Source: Yamagishiella unicocca (taxonomy: Eukaryota; Chlorophyta; Chlorophyceae; Chlamydomonadales; Volvocaceae). Taken from it: a stretch of 64,000 nucleotides of DNA. This document shows, in pieces, positions 11,253-23,376 of this stretch; within the stretch, counting starts at the first letter, position 1, and the number at the start of each line of letters is the position of its first letter. The position numbers and the translations under genes were made by a program. The DNA lies in assembly GCA_003116995.1 (NCBI GenBank), contig BDSL01000064.1, forward strand, positions 62,001-126,000. The letters run 5' to 3'. The notes under the pieces were generated by a model. The model was not told the DNA's origin and searched no databases. It was given only the letters and a program-made list of their open reading frames with translations.

Positions 11253-14030
11253 CTAGGTAAGGCGCTTGAGGATGGTGGCGCACTGCGAGTAGTAGCCGTC
11301 CCCGAAGAGGTTCAGGTGGTTGAGGTAGTGGTACAGCTTGTAGATGTCAGCGCGCTGCTCAAAGCCGGGAGCACGCGGGATGAGCTCGTGGTAGGCCGAG
11401 TAGAACTCCTGGCTGAAGCCTGCGAGGGGGGCGGGGGTAGAAGCAGCAGCAGGAGGGGACACACGCACCTACGGTGGCAAAATTTGGACTGGGTGGATTG
11501 GGTTGGAACGGAGTTGACGAGCTGAAGGCACAGCCAGCCCATTCCAGCACACCACACATGGGATTCGGCCGGCGCTGTGCCCTCTCCCGGCGCCTCCCCC
11601 CAACGCTTCCCCTCCCCGCCCCGCACACCTGCGCACCAGCTCATCCCGAACTCCGCCTCGTGGTGTCCGAAGTAGGTGGCGGGGTCGAATATGGTGGCCT
11701 GCCCGCCCGCCGCCCCAATGTTGCCGCTCCAAAGATCACCATGGAGCACGCTGGGCCGCACCTGGGCCACCGCGACGAGGGGACGGGGGTAAGGGAGCGA
11801 GGGAACCCGTCGAGGGGGAGACGGAAGGAGCTAGAGAAGGTGGGACACCCAGCTGGGTCAAAGGAGTCAACGGGTGAAGGCGAGATAGGGAGAAAACACG
11901 GCTCATGCCAAATCCTCTTCGCGGCTGTTGCCTGTGTATGCCTACACGAACCCCCAACCCCAGTTCCCCATAACCATGCAGGCCCCCCCTTCCGCACCTC
12001 TATGCCGTCAAAGTACGTGTGGAGGTCGCTGCACAGCTTCTCGCCCATCCGCAGCAGCTGGGTATCGCCTGGAGGGCGCACGTCAGGGTGGAGGGTAGGG
12101 TGGCGGGGAGGTGCGGAACCATGTAAGGAGGCTGGAGCTGGACCAGATAGGCCGCGTACTACCGGTCCCCCGTCCCGTCCCATTCCTGAGTCACATCCCG
12201 CCCACCCACCTGCCATCTTGAGCTGCGGCATGAGGCGCCGGTCTCGGAGGAAGGCCACCCAGTCCGCCGACCAGCCGTTGAGCTGCGGGGTGCCGCCGAT
12301 GGTGTTGTCGACGGGGAAGCCGAACTGGCCGGCGGCGGCATGCTCGTCCTGATGGAAGAGGTCCGTACAGTGGGCCGTACAGAGAGTGCGCATGGGGATA
12401 GCCGTCCAGCCACCGCCTCCTCACAATGTGAGGATACACAGCTGCCGTACGCGGCCACACCACTACCTCCATTACCCGACCCACCCCACCTCCGGACCAC
12501 CACCATGCGTCCCAAACACCCACGCCCAATCCCTCCGCCACATTCCCTCCTCTCTCCTGCCGCCGCTGCCGCTGCTGCCGCGGCCGCCGCCGAGTCCGGG
12601 CCCCACCTGCGGCTGCGCCAGGTGCATCCTGGCCAGCCCCCTGCCCAGCTCCGCCATGTCCAGCCGGCCGGTCATGTCCAGGTGCTCCATGACGATGAAG
12701 GAACCGCCCCGGACCCCCGGGGAGGAGCCGGCCAGGCTGCCGTAGTGGAACACCTGGGAGGGGAGCGGAGGGGAGCCCACGATGGGGCAGGTGGGGAGGG
12801 CCACGAGGGGGCAGGCGGTCAGCGGGTGAGGGAATCACCGGAGTCGGGTGGCGTTGCCGCAGCAAGCGACCTCAGGCTCCGGAAGAGCGGGGCTCAAATC
12901 TCTCCCCGTTACCTGCCGTACCTTTGGAATGCGCAGCGTCTTGGTGTCTGTTGGTGGTTGGGGTGGGTTGGGGTGGGGGAGGGAACATGTCCGTTAGGCT
13001 GTGTGGAGGATGGGTGACCGCGATGTGCAGCAACATAGCTGCCTGGATGGCATAAGGCCCCGAAGCCCTGACATTATGGCGTTGCAGGGCCATGAGCCTG
13101 CATAAGTTAGGTGAAGCTGGTGGCAAGGGTCCCCGCTGTGTCCCCTCCCTGGCGGCCCGGTTCCCTCCAGCCCTCACCACCGCCGCTCACCGTACATGGC
13201 CTGCAGCCCCAGCGCCTCCCCCCGGAACATGGCCTCATCGCGACCCAAAGACGTCTTGACGAAGTAGCGACTTCCGCCTGGGGGGACGGGTGTGTGGAAG
13301 GCGGGGGGGGAGGCGGGGGGGGCGGGGTGGTGTTAGGGCTGTCAGCTCGAGTGCGGTCGGGATCGAGGCCCGGCAGGAGCCCAAGAGACCCAGGGGAACG
13401 TGGAAAGCGGTCGCGGACAGGGGCCGAGCCTTGGCTGGGCCTGCAAGCGAAAGAGGCTGGCCTTGACCACCACCGCTGTAGCGGCAGCACTGGACAGACC
13501 GGGGTGCTGCAGCCGCCTGTGAGCACCCCTTCCCGTCTGTCGCTCCCCTGTCATCTGCATCCCGCCGCGCCCCCCCATCCTTGCACACACCTTCTGGACT
13601 TCCTCACCTTTAACCTGTCAACCCCCACCCAGCGGTTCGCCCCCCACTGCAGCTGCCCCTTCCCCCCCACCGGTTCCCCACCTTTAGTCTGCACCACGTA
13701 CGCGCTGCTCCACCCGCTCCCCGACACGAAGCTCTCCTTCACCACCGGACCATCCCCCAAGTGCTCCTCGATCCACTGGCTGGCGGCGGGGTGGCTTGCC
13801 CTGAACGGGGTGGCACCAGTCGACCGCGGTCCGTGCCGCTTACCCTCGCAATCGACAGCGCCCAGCGACTCCAATATCCACCCTGTCTTTTATTTTCATG
13901 TGCATGGATGTGGGTCGGACGGAGCTGTGCTCACCTGACGCGCACGGTGCGTGGTCGTGCCGCAGTGAATGGCCTGCGCGAGGGAGCGATCCTCGCAGAT
14001 CCCGCTACTGCCGAACGGCGCTTCAAACAT
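11253..14030 (-). CDS. Fructosamine-3-kinase family protein
   Basis: Nine minus-strand exons in phase: 14030-13935, 13844-13682, 13277-13191, 12947-12922, 12753-12607, 12348-12210, 12068-11998, 11761-11629, 11419-11253 (342 aa). Family blocks in order: YFVKTSLGRDEAMFRGEA (nucleotide-binding Lys and helix C), SFIVMEHLDM (hinge), FPVDNTIGGTPQLNGW, VLHGDLWSGNIG (catalytic Asp), IFDPATYFGHHEAEFGMS (metal-binding Asp), and the C-terminal LYHYLNHLNLFG motif. Such kinases phosphorylate Amadori products (ketosamines) on proteins and so start deglycation. One exon is only 26 nt but is required for phase and supplies TLRIPK. The first exon (32 aa) is the least certain; the alternative is an in-frame start at 13872-13874 inside an extended exon 2. 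Confidence 0.92.
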
Positions 14031-14600
14031 AGATCCATACCGCGTACCATTGGGAGCTGCTGCGGCTGCTATGCTGCTGCTAGGTCGTGGCAGTGTCGAT
14101 GCAGCTATTGAGTACAGCAAAGCAGAAAGCCTACTGAGTTCTGTATCACCTAAAAGCAGTCTCGGAGCGCTGCATGTAGCTAAGAAAACTGACAGCGGTA
14201 TGTGGACTTTGGCTTGCATTTAAAACCGTTTGCCAACCGCATCAGATTAACGATAGCTGGTAGACAATCGAACATAGTAAGAAGTGGCATGCACCTTTCG
14301 TTAAATAATTTGGGTCATATACTATCAGTTTCAGAGCACTCGCCCAGACTGTCCAGTGTCCCCCCTTCAGCCATGGTGGTAACGATGGTGTGACCAGACG
14401 CCAATCTACTAGACTCAGCCACCCTAAATTTGTTGCTATTCGGATCTATCTTCACAGCAACGTCAGCTGCCTTTTGATGTCAACCAACCGAAGCACCCAC
14501 CTCACCCGCACAACACATGCCTGCCAAGGGGCGCCCTCGACACCACCATGTATTCCATGGCAACCTATCTTCGCCAGACCCGCCAAAACGTTCAAGGGCA
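14031..14600. other. Intergenic region between fructosamine kinase and HAD phosphatase genes
   Basis: Short tandem spacing on the minus strand: it carries the 3' UTR of the HAD phosphatase gene and the promoter of the fructosamine kinase gene. No other coding signal was seen. Confidence 0.5.
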
Positions 14601-17111
14601 TTAGATGAAGCCGAACGCGCGCAGCCCCTCCATCACTCCGCCTGCAGCCGGCAGCGACGCCAGGTGCACTCGGAGCGAGGGGGCGGGTGCGGGAGTCGTG
14701 GTCCCTCCGTCACCTAGCGCCGCAACGGCCACCCCCCAGCCGTCCAGTCCTACGCCCTCGCACTGGCCGCCTGCCCCTCCCCCCTCCCTCTTCCCCTGCA
14801 ATACCTCGAGCGCCGCCCCAACCACAGGACCCAGCTCCCCCGCCACAGCCGCGCCACTGCACGCCCCCCTCCAGCCCACACCCCAGCCCCCCTCCCTCTC
14901 CGCGCCCTCGTCCCCCTCCTCCTCCTCCCCCTCCTCCCCCTCCTCCCCTCCCCTGGCCCCCCCGGCGGGCTCCGCCGCCTGCCCTTCCGCCCGCGGAGTG
15001 CCACCGCCACCACCACTGCGGCCCCCGGCGGCCCGCTGCTGCTGCTGCCGCGCCTGCCGCCTCTCGAGCGCTGCCAGCGCGAAGCACCTCACGGTGGGGT
15101 GGCAGTTGGCCACCACGATGGAGTGCTGCTCGGCGCCCTGGGGTGGCGGGGCGGGTTGGAGGACGAGGGTGCGAGTGGTGCGAGCGTGTGAGTTCGGTGT
15201 TGCACGGGTGATCTGCAACAGTTGCTGCCAGGGGGCAGTTGCGGAACAATTATCGGACCCCCCCCGGCTCCCCCGCTTCCCCCGGGCGCCCCGCCCCCTA
15301 CCGCCAGCATGTCCAGGTCGTTGGGCGCGTCCCCCGACACCACGATGGCTCCAGGGGGGCACCCCAGCAGCCGCCGCACGTAGTGGGCTGCGGCGTTCTT
15401 GCCAGCGCGGGCAGGCAGCACGTCCATGTAGGCCCAGCCGGGGGGGTCTGGGAGGGAGAAGGGAAGAGCACCCGCGACAACCGGATAGGGTTTATGGGAG
15501 GTCTTTGTCGTGTGATCGTTGTCGTGTGATCGTGCGTTATATGTCAGCCCGACCCTCCCCGCCCCCGCTCCACGCACCCTCCGTGGGCCCGATGACTGTG
15601 CGGTAGCGCACCCCCGCCGCCAGCAGGTGGGAGTCCATAAGGCCCACCACATGCGGCACCGCCTCCAGCGCCATACACACGGTGAGCTTGAGTTCCTCGT
15701 TCTCATCGGGGTGGCGCCAGGCCACCCTGGGGGGGAGGAAGCAGGAGCAGGGGGAGGAGGAACGACGAAAACCGGATCTTAGGGGAGGGGGAGGGGGACA
15801 GAAACACCGACCCCCTACATACGGTCGGAACCACCTTGCCAGGAGGACCCCCCACCTGTGCGTCCCCAGCCGCTCCATGGCGCCCTCCAGCGCCGCCGTC
15901 ACCTCCCGGATGCTCCACTCCGCGGAGACGTGCTCCGACCAGCAGCTGACCTCCCGCCAGCCGGAGGCGCACCCTGCGGCACATCAGGGGGGCGGCGGGA
16001 GGGGGAGCAAGGGGGGGAACGGGCGGCGTTGCGTTGGTTAACACTGGAGCGAGGCAGGGCAGAGCGCATGTCTGCTGGTAGGTGCCCTGGGGTTAGGGTT
16101 GCGCGCGGTCAGGTGTCGGCAGGAGTGCCACACGTGCTGACACGCGACTGGCAGCTGTCAGGACGCGCACAAGCATGGTGAGGCAGCTTCTGACGGACAC
16201 CTCCCAGGCAACCCCACTGACCCGCGGGTCCGCCCGCCTCGTCGCGCACGTAGATCCTGGTGCCCACCCCGCACACCAGCACATCCGGCTCCGGGATGAC
16301 CTCCCCCCGCTCAGCCACCGCGCGCATGAAGAGCGGCAGCGTCCTGAGGGCACCGCATGGCACAGCATGACACAGCGTGGCACAGCACAGTGCCGCAACA
16401 TCAGTGCCGCGTTGGGTTTTTTTTCAGCGGGTCAGTGAGGCCGGGTGCAGGAGGGGCCGGGTGCAGGAGGGGCGGGGTGCAGGAGGGGCCGGGTGCAGGA
16501 GGGGCCCGGTGCAGGAGGGGCCGGGTGCAGGGCAGGTGCCCCGACACACCCTAGTTAGCGCAAGTCAGGCGTTCCCGGACCCACTCCTCCCTCCCCATCA
16601 GCACCAGCAGACCACACCCCGCTGCCAACCTGCCGGTGTTGATCGCCAGCCGGCACTGCGGACCCCCCGCGGTGGCGCCCATCAGCCGCCAGTGGGAGAA
16701 CGCCGCCTTGAGCGCCCGGCTGCGGGTGTCGCACTCAGCCACCCGCTCAGCGGCAGCACTGCCGCAGCCATAAGTTTCCTCGTGCGCCGCTGCTGCTGCT
16801 GCTCCTCCGATGAGCGTATCGTCCAGGTCGCTGACAAGGAGCAGCGGCCGCAGCAGTGGCGGGGGCGGCGGTAGGGCGGGACAGGAGCTGCTGGCAGCAG
16901 CAGCAGCGGCCGCTGAGGGTCCGCGCTCCGAGGGCATCGGAGCTCTTATGAGGTGCGAGGCGTTGACCGTGCAGCTGCTGGAGGTGCTGGAGGTGCTGGC
17001 GGTGCTGGTGGTGCTGGTGGTGGTGCTAGCGCCGAGCCGGCTAAGCGCGCTTGCGAGCGGAGGAAAGTGGCCCACAGGAAAGGCAGCCGGGTGGATGCGC
17101 GATGAGAGCAT
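14601..17111 (-). CDS. Sucrose-phosphatase-like HAD-IIB phosphatase
   Basis: Six minus-strand exons in phase: 17111-16630, 16343-16222, 15973-15856, 15726-15578, 15447-15302, 15137-14601 (517 aa). All four HAD motifs are present: LVSDLDDTLIGG (nucleophile Asp and acid Asp), AINTGR (motif II), the Lys of ARAGKNAAAHYV (motif III) and VSGDAPNDLDML (motif IV). The mid part (CGVGTRIYVRD, CWSEHVSAEW) fits the cap of the sucrose-6F-phosphate phosphohydrolase family. Known members release phosphate from sucrose-6-phosphate or related sugar phosphates; the substrate here is not proven. The first about 70 residues are Ser/Thr-rich and could be a targeting sequence. The C-terminal exon carries an acidic Glu/Gly tract and a Gly-rich tail that typical members lack. 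Confidence 0.85.
16436..16540. repeat. 17-bp minisatellite in an intron of the HAD phosphatase gene
   Basis: About six imperfect copies of GGGTGCAGGAGGGGCCG lie in the intron 16344-16629. Confidence 0.8.
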
Positions 17112-17909
17112 TAGATTCAGGCTCTATGTAATGCTTTTGGAGGCGACTTGCTAGCGCATTTGAGTTTGGCAACAACGCCCCTCAACGCCTCCAGCAGCAG
17201 CGTCTGTTGAGTCCTCCGTGCGTCGTGGGCGCCATGGGCGGCAGATCGCAAGAAACGGGTGGTGCCGCCCCATGCCCGAAAGGCACGACAAAAACGCAAC
17301 CAAACAGCAACCAACGTATTACTAGCAGTAGTCCACTCCTTGACCTGCGCCTCTTTGGGTGAAGACCGGCCGACCCACGGGTGCCTCAAAACGCTTCGAC
17401 CGCCGCGATGCCCCAACTGGGCCGACTGCCACAGAGGTGAAAAATCAATCAGTCCGATGTTACGACGCGAGGGCAGCGACTGACTGCCCAATATGGGCGG
17501 TGCCCGACGTGGCTACTGGCTGCTGTTCTTGCGCGGTTGCGAAGTGCGGATGGTCGAGTTCGTTAATACGCTCTTCTTACGGCCTTCCCAGGGGCATTTT
17601 GTCTATAAAGGCCCGCGGATGGCTCAGCTCCTCATCTTGCTGTGCCAGCCCTCGGATTTCCTCTCAAGACCCGCTCCCTCCCTCCCTATCTACCTCCCTC
17701 TCTGCCCGCTCGCCTCGCCATACTGCCGCTACTCCCCGCCGCTGCACCAGACACCCCTCCAATGAACTAATGACTTAGGAACTGAATAGCTGATCGCAAG
17801 ACACACAAGCACGAGTCACAGCCTGGCCGGGTGACCCCTCTGGCCACATCCATCCGCGCCCTCTGCCACCTCCAACCCTCCCCGCTCTCCCAGCATGAGC
17901 CTGCTGCAG
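17112..17909. other. Intergenic region between HAD phosphatase and kinase-epimerase genes
   Basis: It holds the promoter of the HAD phosphatase gene and the 3' UTR of the fusion gene. A TATAAAG sequence near 17602 is on the plus strand, where no gene follows. Open frames here have no recognisable domain. Confidence 0.45.
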
Positions 17910-20900
17910 CTACCGGCCTGAGGCCCCACTGCCCCCACTGCCCCCGGCGATTCCGTCGGCAGCCGCCCGCCACAGCTCTTGCATCCCCTCAGCCACGCCC
18001 TGCGTGCAGTGCAGCCCGCCGGGGGCCGCGGCCAGTTACTTGCTGTGGGTGGAGGCGGAAGTGGGGGTGAGCGGCCGGAGTACGGGCAGGAGGTGTGAGT
18101 CAGCAGGTGCCCCGCCCCCCGCCCTACCTGTACCACCATCCCACATCTGGCACCCTCAGCCCCCCTCCCCTCGCCTCTGCGGTTCCTCCCCACCTTGGGG
18201 TGGTCATACAGGAAGCTCCCCGCCACCATAACGTTTGCCCCGGCGGCGGCAGCCATGGCGGCGGTGCGCGCATTGATCCCCCCGTCCACCTGCAGACGGC
18301 AGGAGGAGCGCGGCGGAGGAATGGGGGGAAGTATGTTACGGTGCATTCTGGCGGATTCAGCAGCAAGCGACTTTGTAAGGGGTGCAGGGATTGGCGAGGC
18401 GGCCGCGAGCGAGGTGCCGCTCCCAGGCTGCCGGGCGGGCGGCGACGGCAAACGTGGACGGCATCCATTCATTCATCCATCCGCCCGCGCAACCCCAACC
18501 CAGCCCATAGGGCCCACGGGTAGCTTGTTGCCACCAAGCCATTCCCCTGCGGCCTTCCGGCCTTCTGACCCACCTGTATCAAGATGTCGGGGCAGGCGGC
18601 CCGCAGCTGCTTCACCTTGGTCATCACCTCGGGCTGGAACGTCTGGCCGCCGAAGCCAGGAGACACAGTCATGGCCAGGACCTGACGGGAGGCCGAAGAG
18701 GGCCCACGGGATGCTCGAGTGAGGGGGGGTACGCAGGCGGCTGTGTCGGACGAGTCGGCTGGGCCCCGCCTGCGCCGCCCGTTACCCGCCCCCACCCACC
18801 CCACTGCCCCAGCGGGGGGGAGGCACCAACCCACGGCCCCACTGGGGGGGCGCACCCACCATGTCCACTTCGCCGCGCTGAGCCATGGCCACCAGCTCGT
18901 CCTGCCGTACATGAGGTTCGCCGGGACAGGAGATTACACGGTACGGCGAACATCACGGGGGGAGGGTGCGGTGCCCCAGTCGGTACTGTGACTGGTTATG
19001 TGTTGCGAGTGAAGGCTGGACAGCAGCCATAAGGAGCATCCTCGGGGTACAGGCCTCCCTTCCCACACGCCAGGTGGTTACGCCTCCCCTGGAACGCTAG
19101 GCTAGCCAGGCCGCCGCGGCCTCCTCCTCCCACACTCACCGGCAGCGGTGTATCTGGCGCCAGCGCCACCCCCGCCCGCAGCCCCGCGCCCCTGATCTTA
19201 GCCGCCAGTGCCGCCACCTCCTCCGCGCCCTCCATGACCTCCCAGTGGAAGGTGATGCCCCCGGCACCCGCCAGCGCCGCCGCCAGCGCGTCCAGGTAGC
19301 GGCCTGGGTCCTGAGCGGACATCAGGAGGGGGTGGGGTGACGACAAGCAGGGCGCGCGCAAGATCCAAGGCCCCCGACCCACGGGACGCAACCCAGATGC
19401 GCCCTTCCCAAGCAGCGCCCCGTCCCTACCCTTCCGGCGCCATCCCGCCCCACCGCCTACAACCGTTGACAGGCCATAACCGCTACCCACCCTAACCGCC
19501 ACGTGGCAGTCCAGCTGCATCTTGGAGGCCCTCCGGAGCGCCGCCACCACGGGGGGCCCGATCGTGAAGTTGCGGCAGCGCTCCCAGCTGCCGTCGAACA
19601 CGTCCAGATGCACCCACGACCCCCCCGCCGCCTCCGCCTCCGCCACCGCCGCCCCTAGGTTGGCGAAGTCGGCGGCCAGGATGCTGGGAGCCACCAGCAC
19701 ACAGCCGCCGCTGGTGCCGGTAACGCACTTGGGACGCTCACCACCGCTGGCGGCGGGTGCCGTGGCTGCGTCGGCTTTGGCAGGAGGAGGCGCCGCCGCC
19801 GCTGGGTTGTCGTACTTGCCGTGGAATATGGGCGCCAGTGCGGGGTAGAGCGCGGCGTAGCGGGCGAGGGGCTCCCGGTAGGCGGCGACGGCGGCGGGGT
19901 CGGGCAGCACCTCGCGGTCCACCGCTACCATCGCCGCTGCGGCGGCCGGCACGCCGTCGTACATCCCCGCCGCCACCGCCGCCAGGATGGCGCAGCCCAG
20001 CATGGGGGCCTCCCCGCACCTGCGGTAGTTGGCGGTTGGCGGTTGGCGGTTGATAGGCGAGCGCAGCCGCTGCGGTACACAAAGGGCACACAGCGTGTGG
20101 GTGGCTTGCCCCTCCCTCCCTAGTCAGTCCCAGTGCCCAGCATGCGCCACAAAATAGATGTCCGCCGACCTGCGCCCACGATCCTGTCCTTGTCGCGTAA
20201 CGGTGTGTTGCCTCCCCTCGCCTCACTTGGTCAGCCTCATCGGCAGTCCGCTCATGTCGGCATGCATCTGCAGCCACAGCTCGCTGCGCGCCGACCCCCC
20301 CGCCACAGTGATGGAGTCGGGCAGGTAGCCGGCAGCAGCCATGTTGCGCAGGATGACGGCGGTGCCTGGGGGGCGGGGGAGCAGCGGGACGGAAGGGGGG
20401 CAAGGGAATGGGGAGACCGGCAGGGGAACAGGCGGGGAAGGTAGACCAACCGAATGTGGAGGAGGGTACCCCTGCTGGCTCCCTGGCATCACACTGTGCC
20501 GTCCTCCGACACGTCACCCCGCCCCACCCCGCTCGCGACCCACCCGCCGCCACCGCCTCCATCAGCGCCCTGAATACGTGTCCGCGGCTGTGCTTGAGGG
20601 TCAGACCGGCCAGGGCCCCGCGGGACAGGGGGTCGGTGTGCGGGGTGCGGTTGCCCTGGGGGACGGGGTTACCCGGGGGGAGGGGAGGGGAGGGGGTATC
20701 GGGGAACAGACCGAGGGGCGGAGGGATAACTCCGGCGGAACGACCTGTCTGTGCCACAGGATGTCGTGCAGTGCCGTACGGTGCCGTACCTGGAAGTGAT
20801 CCAGCGCCACCAGCCCCTCACAGCCGGGCGGCACCTCCGCCGCCTCGCGGTCCAGCTCCGCATACGTGGTGCCGGGGGGGCAGCAGGTGCGCCGAAACCA

Positions 20901-23376
20901 CGCCACCATGCTGCCCGTGGCCGTCTGGCCGCCCTCGATGACGTGGCAGCCCGGCAGTACGGCATCCCGGTACGTGCCGAAGAAGCCCCGGCCGTGCATC
21001 TCCGACCCCACCACCCCCAGCTGCAGGTGGGACGAGCCTGGGCGCCCGGGGGCCAGGGGTAAGCGGGTTGGGGGTAAGAGGGACAAGGCAGGAAACCAGC
21101 AAAGCGACACGGGGGGGGGGGGTTGAGTGGAGTGGGGTTGAGTGGAGTGGGGTGGGGGTGGCGCGGACTTAATGACCCACGCGGCCGCACTCGGCAGGTG
21201 GGGGTTGGGGCTTGCCAGGTGGCCCAGCACAACATGCTGTAGTCCTCAACCACCTGCTCCGAAGCCCCCCCCCGGCCCCGCTGCAACCCCCCCGGCCCCG
21301 CTGCAACTCCCGCATCCCCCGCACCCGCCTCCCCTGGAGCCTCACCTGTCAGCAGCGCCATCTGCCCCGGCGCCACCACCCCCAGCCCGATCATCCCAAT
21401 GAACGCGTCCGCCCCGCCTTGCGCCACCGGGGTGCCGGGCAACAGGTCCAGGTGGGCGGCGGCGGCGGGGCTGAGGCCCCCCACCAGCTCCCCTGGAGCT
21501 AGTACGTGGTCGGGTGCGGGCCACTTGGCGGCCAGGTCGGAGATACCAAGCTTGGCCAGCAGCGAGAGGGGGTGGCCTGGGGGCGCGGGGGGGAGGACAG
21601 GAGGGGGCGCCTGGTTGGGGCGTAGCTACAAGGCCAAAAGGCCCAGTGGTGGCGGTCTGGGTGTGTATTTGGGTACCGTATGTCTGGCCAGCAGTCCAGG
21701 GAGGGGATTTAGCCAGGCGGCCTTCCGAGGAGGCTCCGCAGGCAAAGGCAGTGACGCTACCCCCCCCCCTTCGGGCGGGTCGGGACCGGGACTGGGACTG
21801 GGACCGGACCGCGATGTCCGCTCTCCCATAGCTCACCAACTCCCCCAGTTCTCCTGTTAGCGCCCAAAACCGGTTCCGCGAAAAGTTTCCGTGCGTCGCG
21901 CGGGGTCCTCGCTTCCTTTCGTCTCGCCGTAGCCGCTATAGCTTAGCCGGCAAAGGTCATATTACGACCTTCGGCTTTAGTATCCCCAACCCAGTTCTCC
22001 AGCATGCATCTCAAAACTTCTGTTTTTAAACGGTTTTTTCGGGCATCCACGGGTCTCCCTCGAACCCTTCCTCACAACCCTCCATTCCCCTCCTCCACCT
22101 CATCTCCTCCCTGCCCACCCCGCACCCACCCCTGTCAGTGGAGTAGTGCCAGCGGACGGACATGTTGTTGGCAGAGGCGCAGCGGCGGCCCGTGAGGCGC
22201 AGGTTGAGATAGTCCTGGTACTCGCAGATGGTGGCGGCGGCGGCGTACACGTGCGGCTCGGTCTCCGCCAGCCAGAGAGCCTTGGGCACCATCCACTCTG
22301 CGGACACGGGGCCGGAGCCGCCGCTGTTGACCTGAGGGGCCAGAGCGTTGGGTAGGAAGGAATCGGAGCGAGGTGGGGGAGGTGGGGGAGGTGGGGGAGC
22401 AGTCCCGCCAGGGCAATGGCCCTTGCTTCAATGCACAGCTGACCTCCTCCCCCCCAGCCCGCCGCGCTGCCACCTGCAGTGCCGGGTCCTCCACCGCAGC
22501 CACCCGGGCGGCCTGGGCGGAGGAGCGCATGTCCATCCACAGCAGTGCGGGGCGCAGGGGGGCGCCGTCTGGGGGTGGTACGGAGGGTTGGTGTGGGGGC
22601 AGGGGTAGGGGGCGGCAGGTTGAGTGCGGGCAGGGTATAGGGGTGGGGGTCAGGCCGCCGCTGCTGCACCGGCGGCCTTCCGTCTGCCTGCTCCACCTGC
22701 ATCATGGTACGGCACGACAACAGCACGTAGCTGCCCCACCGGCTGTCAAACCTCCTCCCTGCGCCCTTTCGCCCCCTGCCCCCACTGGAACCGCTACTGC
22801 CCCCACTGCCCCCACTACTACCGCTACTGCCCCCACTTCTACCGCTACTGCCGCTACTGCCCCCACTGCCCCCACTACTCCCGCTACTGCCGGGCGGACC
22901 CACCTTCCCCCAGCGCCACCACCGTACAGCAGGTGGTGTCCAGGCACATTGCCGCCACCTGATCCGCAGCTACGCCCGCAGCGGCCACAGCGCCGCGCAC
23001 AGCAGCACCCAAAGCAGACCACCAGTCCTCCGGCCGCTGCTCGGCCCACCCCGGCTTGGGGTACTGCGTGTCGTACGGGGCGGCATGGGAGCCCAGAATG
23101 CGGCCTGGCGGGGGGGATGGGGAAGGGCGGGTAGGGAGGAGAGGCGAGGTTAGGGGGAGGGGCTCCGAGTGAGCTGCGAGCGCTGACCTGGCGCGATCGA
23201 TCGATGCATATCCATAAGCCATTATGGCATATCCCTTTGGACTGGCAGGGATTGGGCAGATGCAAAAGGCAGAGGCGCATGGGCGCTGGAGCCAACATAC
23301 CCGTCGCGTCGAAGACCGCTGCGCGCAAGCTCTCTGTTCCCCCGTCAACACCGACAACGTAGCGCTCCGAACCCAT
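17910..23376 (-). CDS. FGGY carbohydrate kinase fused to ribulose-5-phosphate 3-epimerase
   Basis: Fourteen minus-strand exons join in phase: 23376-23301, 23104-22904, 22568-22474, 22331-22130, 21576-21346, 21037-20790, 20655-20544, 20365-20227, 20019-19491, 19310-19140, 18901-18860, 18681-18574, 18289-18194, 17999-17910 (779 aa). Residues about 5-520 are an FGGY sugar kinase: VVGVDGGTESLRAAVFD (ATP loop), CLDTTCCTVVAL, LLWMDMR, EGGQTATGSMVAWF, HFQGNRTPHTDPLSRG and AGGSARSELWLQMHAD. After a Pro/Ala linker, residues about 544-770 are a TIM-barrel epimerase: VAPSILAADFANLG, HLDVFDG, TVSPGFGGQTFQPEV and VDGGINARTAA. The domain junction lies inside one uninterrupted exon (19491-20019). Inferred role: phosphorylate a ketopentose and epimerise the product. 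The kinase substrate (ribulose, xylulose, other) cannot be read from sequence. Confidence 0.9.
19491..20019 (-). other. Fusion exon joining the FGGY C-terminus and the epimerase N-terminus
   Basis: This exon is open for 176 codons. It starts with the kinase C-terminal helix (CGEAPMLGCAILAA) and runs through DPAAVAAYREPLARYAALY, a Pro/Ala linker and the epimerase start VAPSILAADFANLG to CHVAV. Its acceptor and donor both fit the phases of the neighbouring kinase and epimerase exons. Confidence 0.88.
21793..22067 (+). repeat. Dispersed 275-bp repeat, copy A
   Basis: Nearly identical by eye to 30751-31021. It lies in the kinase-epimerase intron 21577-22129. It ends in GGGTCTCCCTCGAACCC, a motif also found alone in other introns of the window. 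No coding capacity; it looks like a non-autonomous mobile element (SINE or MITE class not decided). Confidence 0.8.

Noticed and set aside
14605..15606. 333-codon plus-strand frame rich in Pro/Ser/Ala
   Set aside because: Antisense shadow of the HAD phosphatase exons, whose minus-strand frame has all catalytic motifs and matching splice phases.
17910..18070. Alternative last exon of the fusion gene from the acceptor near 18045
   Set aside because: In phase it gives a 17-residue Arg-rich tail and a stop; the acceptor at 18000 gives GVAEGMQELWRAAADG, which fits the epimerase C-terminal helix.
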